Assembly: GCF_900141825.1 (NCBI RefSeq)
Contig: NZ_FQYQ01000001.1
Location: 62,001-126,000 of the forward strand
Direction: 5' to 3'
DNA length: 64,000 bases
Source of the DNA: Pseudobutyrivibrio xylanivorans DSM 14809
GTDB lineage: Bacteria; Bacillota; Clostridia; Lachnospirales; Lachnospiraceae
The notes beneath the pieces are model-generated. The model had not been told where the DNA came from. It worked only from the letters and a program-made list of their open reading frames with translations, and ran no database searches. A program made the translations under genes and the position numbers. Below, one piece after another: positions 61,197 through 64,000 of the stretch (position 1 is the stretch's first letter; every line of letters starts with the position of its first letter).

Positions 61197-62873
61197 ATGA
61201 AAAGAAAAATCGTAGCATTTGTGCTTGCATGCACAATGGGTCTTAGCATGGTAGCGTGCGGTTCAAGCGATAGCGCTTCTGATGTCACAAAGACAGGTAC
61301 AGATTCAATCGAAAGCGGAAGCGCTTCAGAGCTTGTTGACGGTAAGTTCGCTGAGACAAAACACATCACAGTTGAGGTATACGACAGAGGAAACGATGGC
61401 GGTACAGACCCAACAGACAACATGTACACAGAGTACATTAAGAAGGGAATGCTTGAGGACCATAACGTAGAGGTTGAGTTCGTAGCAGTTCCACGTTGGA
61501 CAGAGACAGAAGAAATTAACAACCTTCTTGCATCAGGCGGAGCTCCAGATATCTGCCTTACATACTCATATCCAACAATTCAGACATACGCTAACATGGG
61601 TGGTGTTACAGACTTAAAGCCACTTATGGATCAGTATGGTAGCGAGCTTACAAACCTTCAGGATTGGCTTGGCGACACAAACATCTACTGGGATTTAGAT
61701 GATGAGAAGGGTACACTTTGGGCAATCGAAGGAAAGCGTGCTAACAACAGACGTATCAATACATTTATCAGAAAAGACTGGTTAGACAAGCTCGGTCTTG
61801 AGGAGCCAACAACAAAGGCTGAGTTCTATGATGTAATTTGTGCATTCCGCGACAACGCTAAGGAGCTCCTTGGCAAGGACGCAGACAAGATGGTTCCATT
61901 CTCAGTTTCATTCGATGTAGGCTGGAGAGCAGCACTTCTTATTGAGTCAGAGATGGATCCAAAGATTACAGATAAGGAATTCTACATCAACGGATTTGAT
62001 GATAGAAAGCTTACACAGAACGGTACAAAGACTGCTATGAAGACACTTAACAAGTGGTATAACGAAGGTCTTCTTTGGAAGGATTTCGCTCTTTACACAG
62101 CAGGTGATTCTACAGAGGATGATATGATGAAGGCTGGTTATGTTGGTGCATTCCAGCACAACTGGGATTATCCTTTCCGTGGCGGTGATGATTCAATCCA
62201 GGCTAACCTTAAGAGAATCGTTGGCGATGATGCTAAGTATGTAGCAGTTGATTGCTTCGAGAACTCAGAGGGCAAGCACCTTAAGTATGTTGACTCAACA
62301 GCTGGTGATAGAAAGATCTTCTTCCCAACTACAAATGATGAGCCACTTGCATCACTTCTTTACCTTGATTGGATTTCAGCTCCAGAACACATCAAGTACT
62401 TACAGATTGGTGATGAGGGTGTGACACACAACGTTCTTGAGGATGGCGCTATCGAGCTTATCCCAGCTACAGGCGACCCAATCATGAACTCTGGTAACAA
62501 CATTGACTACACAATTACATGTAACGGTCTTAACCTTGGTGATGAGGATCTTACACTTCTTTCTATGGCACACAGCTACCCAGCATGTGACCCAGAGGAT
62601 GTTCAGAAGGCACTTGATATCGCAGCTACAGACAACAAGATTGCAAAGAACGTAAAGGTTCCAGAAATCATAGCTGAGAACGGTATGGGCGAGGCTCTTG
62701 GTTCAAAGAGAGATGTTGTTTATGATACAGCTCTTGCAGCTAAGGAAGCTGATTTTGATAAGGTTTGGGATGACGCAATCGCTGATTACCTTGCATCAGG
62801 TTGCCAGGCTATCATGGATGAGAGAACAGAGAAGTTTGAAGCTAAGTATGGCTCTTCAACATCTGTTGATTAA
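61197..62873 (+). CDS. Oligosaccharide-binding lipoprotein, LipO-like
   Basis: 558 residues: signal peptide with lipobox LSMVAC, Ser/Asp linker and a large family 1-type binding fold (NNLLASGGAPDICLTYS; FIRKDWLDKLGLEEPTTKAEF). Size and partners fit the LplA/LipO group that serves LplB/YtcP permeases. The codon use looks highly biased, suggesting strong expression. The following GH3 gene suggests xylo- or gluco-oligosaccharides, unproven. Confidence 0.9.
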   Translation: MKRKIVAFVLACTMGLSMVACGSSDSASDVTKTGTDSIESGSASELVDGKFAETKHITVEVYDRGNDGGTDPTDNMYTEYIKKGMLEDHNVEVEFVAVPRWTETEEINNLLASGGAPDICLTYSYPTIQTYANMGGVTDLKPLMDQYGSELTNLQDWLGDTNIYWDLDDEKGTLWAIEGKRANNRRINTFIRKDWLDKLGLEEPTTKAEFYDVICAFRDNAKELLGKDADKMVPFSVSFDVGWRAALLIESEMDPKITDKEFYINGFDDRKLTQNGTKTAMKTLNKWYNEGLLWKDFALYTAGDSTEDDMMKAGYVGAFQHNWDYPFRGGDDSIQANLKRIVGDDAKYVAVDCFENSEGKHLKYVDSTAGDRKIFFPTTNDEPLASLLYLDWISAPEHIKYLQIGDEGVTHNVLEDGAIELIPATGDPIMNSGNNIDYTITCNGLNLGDEDLTLLSMAHSYPACDPEDVQKALDIAATDNKIAKNVKVPEIIAENGMGEALGSKRDVVYDTALAAKEADFDKVWDDAIADYLASGCQAIMDERTEKFEAKYGSSTSVD

Positions 62874-62892
62874 TTAAATAATTAAAACTTTT

Positions 62893-62940
62893 CCCCACTA
62901 ACATCTGAACTTTGTCAGTAGATGTTGGTGGGGATTTTTT
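62893..62940 (+). terminator. Terminator after the binding-protein gene
   Basis: CCCCACTAACATCT (62893-62906) pairs with AGATGTTGGTGGGG (62920-62933), 14 bp with one G-U, followed by T6. Some read-through to the DUF624 gene is possible. Confidence 0.93.
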
Positions 62941-62985
62941 AATACAATATTATCATCCAAGATAGTATCCGGAGGTAGTAATGTT

Positions 62986-63636
62986 ATGCAAATATTTAGT
63001 CCAGACAGCGAAGTAATGGAGTTTCTTAGTAAGGTTACAGATTATATCATCTTAAATCTTCTTACACTTCTTTGCTCTATTCCAATTATCACTATAGGTG
63101 CAGCTCATACTGCAAAATATTATACATCTATGAAAATCGTTAGAGGTGAGGAACCAAGCGTAACTAAAAGCTATTTTAAATCCTTTAGAGAAAATTTCTC
63201 ACAGGTTACGATAGCATGGCTCATCATCCTTTTGGTAGGACTTGTGCTTGCCTTTGACTGGTACAACGTACTTTACGGCAGAGCAGCCAGCATGCCAATT
63301 ATTCTAAAGGCAGTTTTGGGTGTACTTTCATTTGTCGTTTGGTCAGTTGCATACTGCATGTTCCCATTTGAAGCAAGATATAAGGTGACATTAAAGGAGC
63401 TTTTTAAGGCATCCATGGTAATGGCGCTCCTTAATTTTCCAAGAATGATTTTGATTTTTATCGTGACTTTTTTACCTTACATAATCTGTGCATGGTACAT
63501 CGAATGGGGCCTGGCAATCTGGCTTCTTTGCACCACAGTCACACTTTATTACATAAGTAGGGAATTCAATAAACAGTTAGAAATGTTAAACAAGGAGGAA
63601 GAGATAGTTGAATCAGGAAACAATGAAGCGTGCTAA
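62986..63636 (+). CDS. DUF624/YesL-family membrane protein
   Basis: 216 residues with about five membrane helices (YIILNLLTLLCSIPIITIGA; VTIAWLIILLVGLVLAF). YesL-like proteins regularly accompany LplB/YtcP importers, with unknown mechanism. GGAGG lies 10 bases before the ATG. It overlaps the next gene by 29 bases. Confidence 0.85.
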   Translation: MQIFSPDSEVMEFLSKVTDYIILNLLTLLCSIPIITIGAAHTAKYYTSMKIVRGEEPSVTKSYFKSFRENFSQVTIAWLIILLVGLVLAFDWYNVLYGRAASMPIILKAVLGVLSFVVWSVAYCMFPFEARYKVTLKELFKASMVMALLNFPRMILIFIVTFLPYIICAWYIEWGLAIWLLCTTVTLYYISREFNKQLEMLNKEEEIVESGNNEAC

Positions 63637-64000
63637 GGAATTAGTATCGCAGATGACAATAGAGGAGAAGTGTTCGCAGATGCTTCACCACGCAGAGGCC
63701 ATCGACAGACTTGGTATTCCAAAGTACTGCTGGTGGAACGAGGCACTTCACGGAGTGGCAAGAGCTGGAGATGCCACAGTTTTCCCTCAGGCAATCGGCC
63801 TTGGTGCCACATTTGATGAGGAGCTTGTTCAGAAGGTGGCAGATGTTACATCAACAGAAGGACGAGCAAAGTATAATGAGTTTTCAAAGCATGGCGACAG
63901 AGATATCTACAAGGGTCTTACTTACTGGGCTCCAAACGTAAATATCTTCCGTGACCCTAGATGGGGCCGTGGCCATGAGACATACGGTGAGGATCCATAT
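63608..64000 (+). CDS. GH3 glycosidase (beta-xylosidase-like), 3' end beyond window
   Basis: 131 codons visible, open to the edge. TTG start at 63608 with AAGGAGG 9 bases ahead; ATG at 63623 is an alternative. The sequence YCWWNEALHGVARAG, TVFPQAIGLGATFD, LTYWAPNVNIFRDPRWGRG and HETYGEDPY is the N-terminal GH3 barrel, of the plant/fungal-like beta-xylosidase/arabinosidase branch. The nucleophile Asp lies outside the window. It would act on sugars imported by the preceding ABC system. Confidence 0.9.
   Translation, partial: MNQETMKRAKELVSQMTIEEKCSQMLHHAEAIDRLGIPKYCWWNEALHGVARAGDATVFPQAIGLGATFDEELVQKVADVTSTEGRAKYNEFSKHGDRDIYKGLTYWAPNVNIFRDPRWGRGHETYGEDPY

Overview
The window looks like the chromosome of an AT-rich, Gram-positive gut or rumen anaerobe of the Lachnospiraceae, close to Butyrivibrio, Pseudobutyrivibrio or Roseburia. 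This is inferred from gene content: lipoprotein-dependent sugar ABC transporters, a mannan locus with GH130 phosphorylases, 2-epimerase and CE2/CE17 esterases, frequent TTG starts with strong Shine-Dalgarno (SD) sites, and hybrid kinases. No rRNA, tRNA, IS element or CRISPR array was seen.

Layout. 1-2300: a cut-off sortase-anchored surface protein and its sortase. 2370-8165: hypB under a promoter with a large inverted repeat, a 929-residue Fe-S/FAD oxidoreductase, a possible structured RNA, an esterase and a membrane-linked XRE regulator. 8190-8612: a gene-free stretch with an orphan palindromic array (array A). 8715-13500 (minus strand): cytidylate-kinase-like protein, arginase-family protein, TrkH, TrkA and an unknown protein. 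13654-15201: guaA. 15341-19240: an accessory patch with array B, a PD-(D/E)XK-like nuclease gene, GNAT, methyltransferase, DHFR and MazG genes, and debris of mazG and NUDIX genes. 19432-21477: SGNH hydrolase and MATE exporter.

21658-47318 is a mannan/galactoglucomannan utilisation locus. Secreted GH5 and CBM32-GH26 mannanases cut the polymer outside. A lipoprotein plus two permeases import oligosaccharides. GH36, CE2 and CE17 remove galactose and acetyl groups. The 2-epimerase and GH130 phosphorylases turn mannobiose-type sugars into mannose-1-phosphate. A phosphohexomutase and a GH1-phosphomannose isomerase fusion feed glycolysis. Two LacI and one AraC regulators flank the genes.

47382-48916 repeats the accessory theme: promoter, leader, array C with different arm sequences, a second homologous nuclease, and a NUDIX pseudogene. 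49044-56673 looks like a sugar-sensing phosphorelay feeding c-di-GMP: hybrid kinase, lipoprotein, HPt, REC-HD-GYP, mutarotase-like protein and GGDEF protein. 57199-64000 holds an esterase behind a hairpin that covers its SD, a GntR regulator with two near-identical palindromic operators, an LplB/YtcP-type ABC importer, a DUF624 protein and the start of a GH3 enzyme.

The most novel signal is the nuclease/array module. Two divergent nuclease genes each sit behind a consensus promoter, a ~100-115 nt leader and four or five inverted-repeat units of 37-39 bp. Arm sequence is uniform within an array but differs between the two loci. An orphan array with the same arms as array B lies about 7 kb away. 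I know of no described system with this combination.
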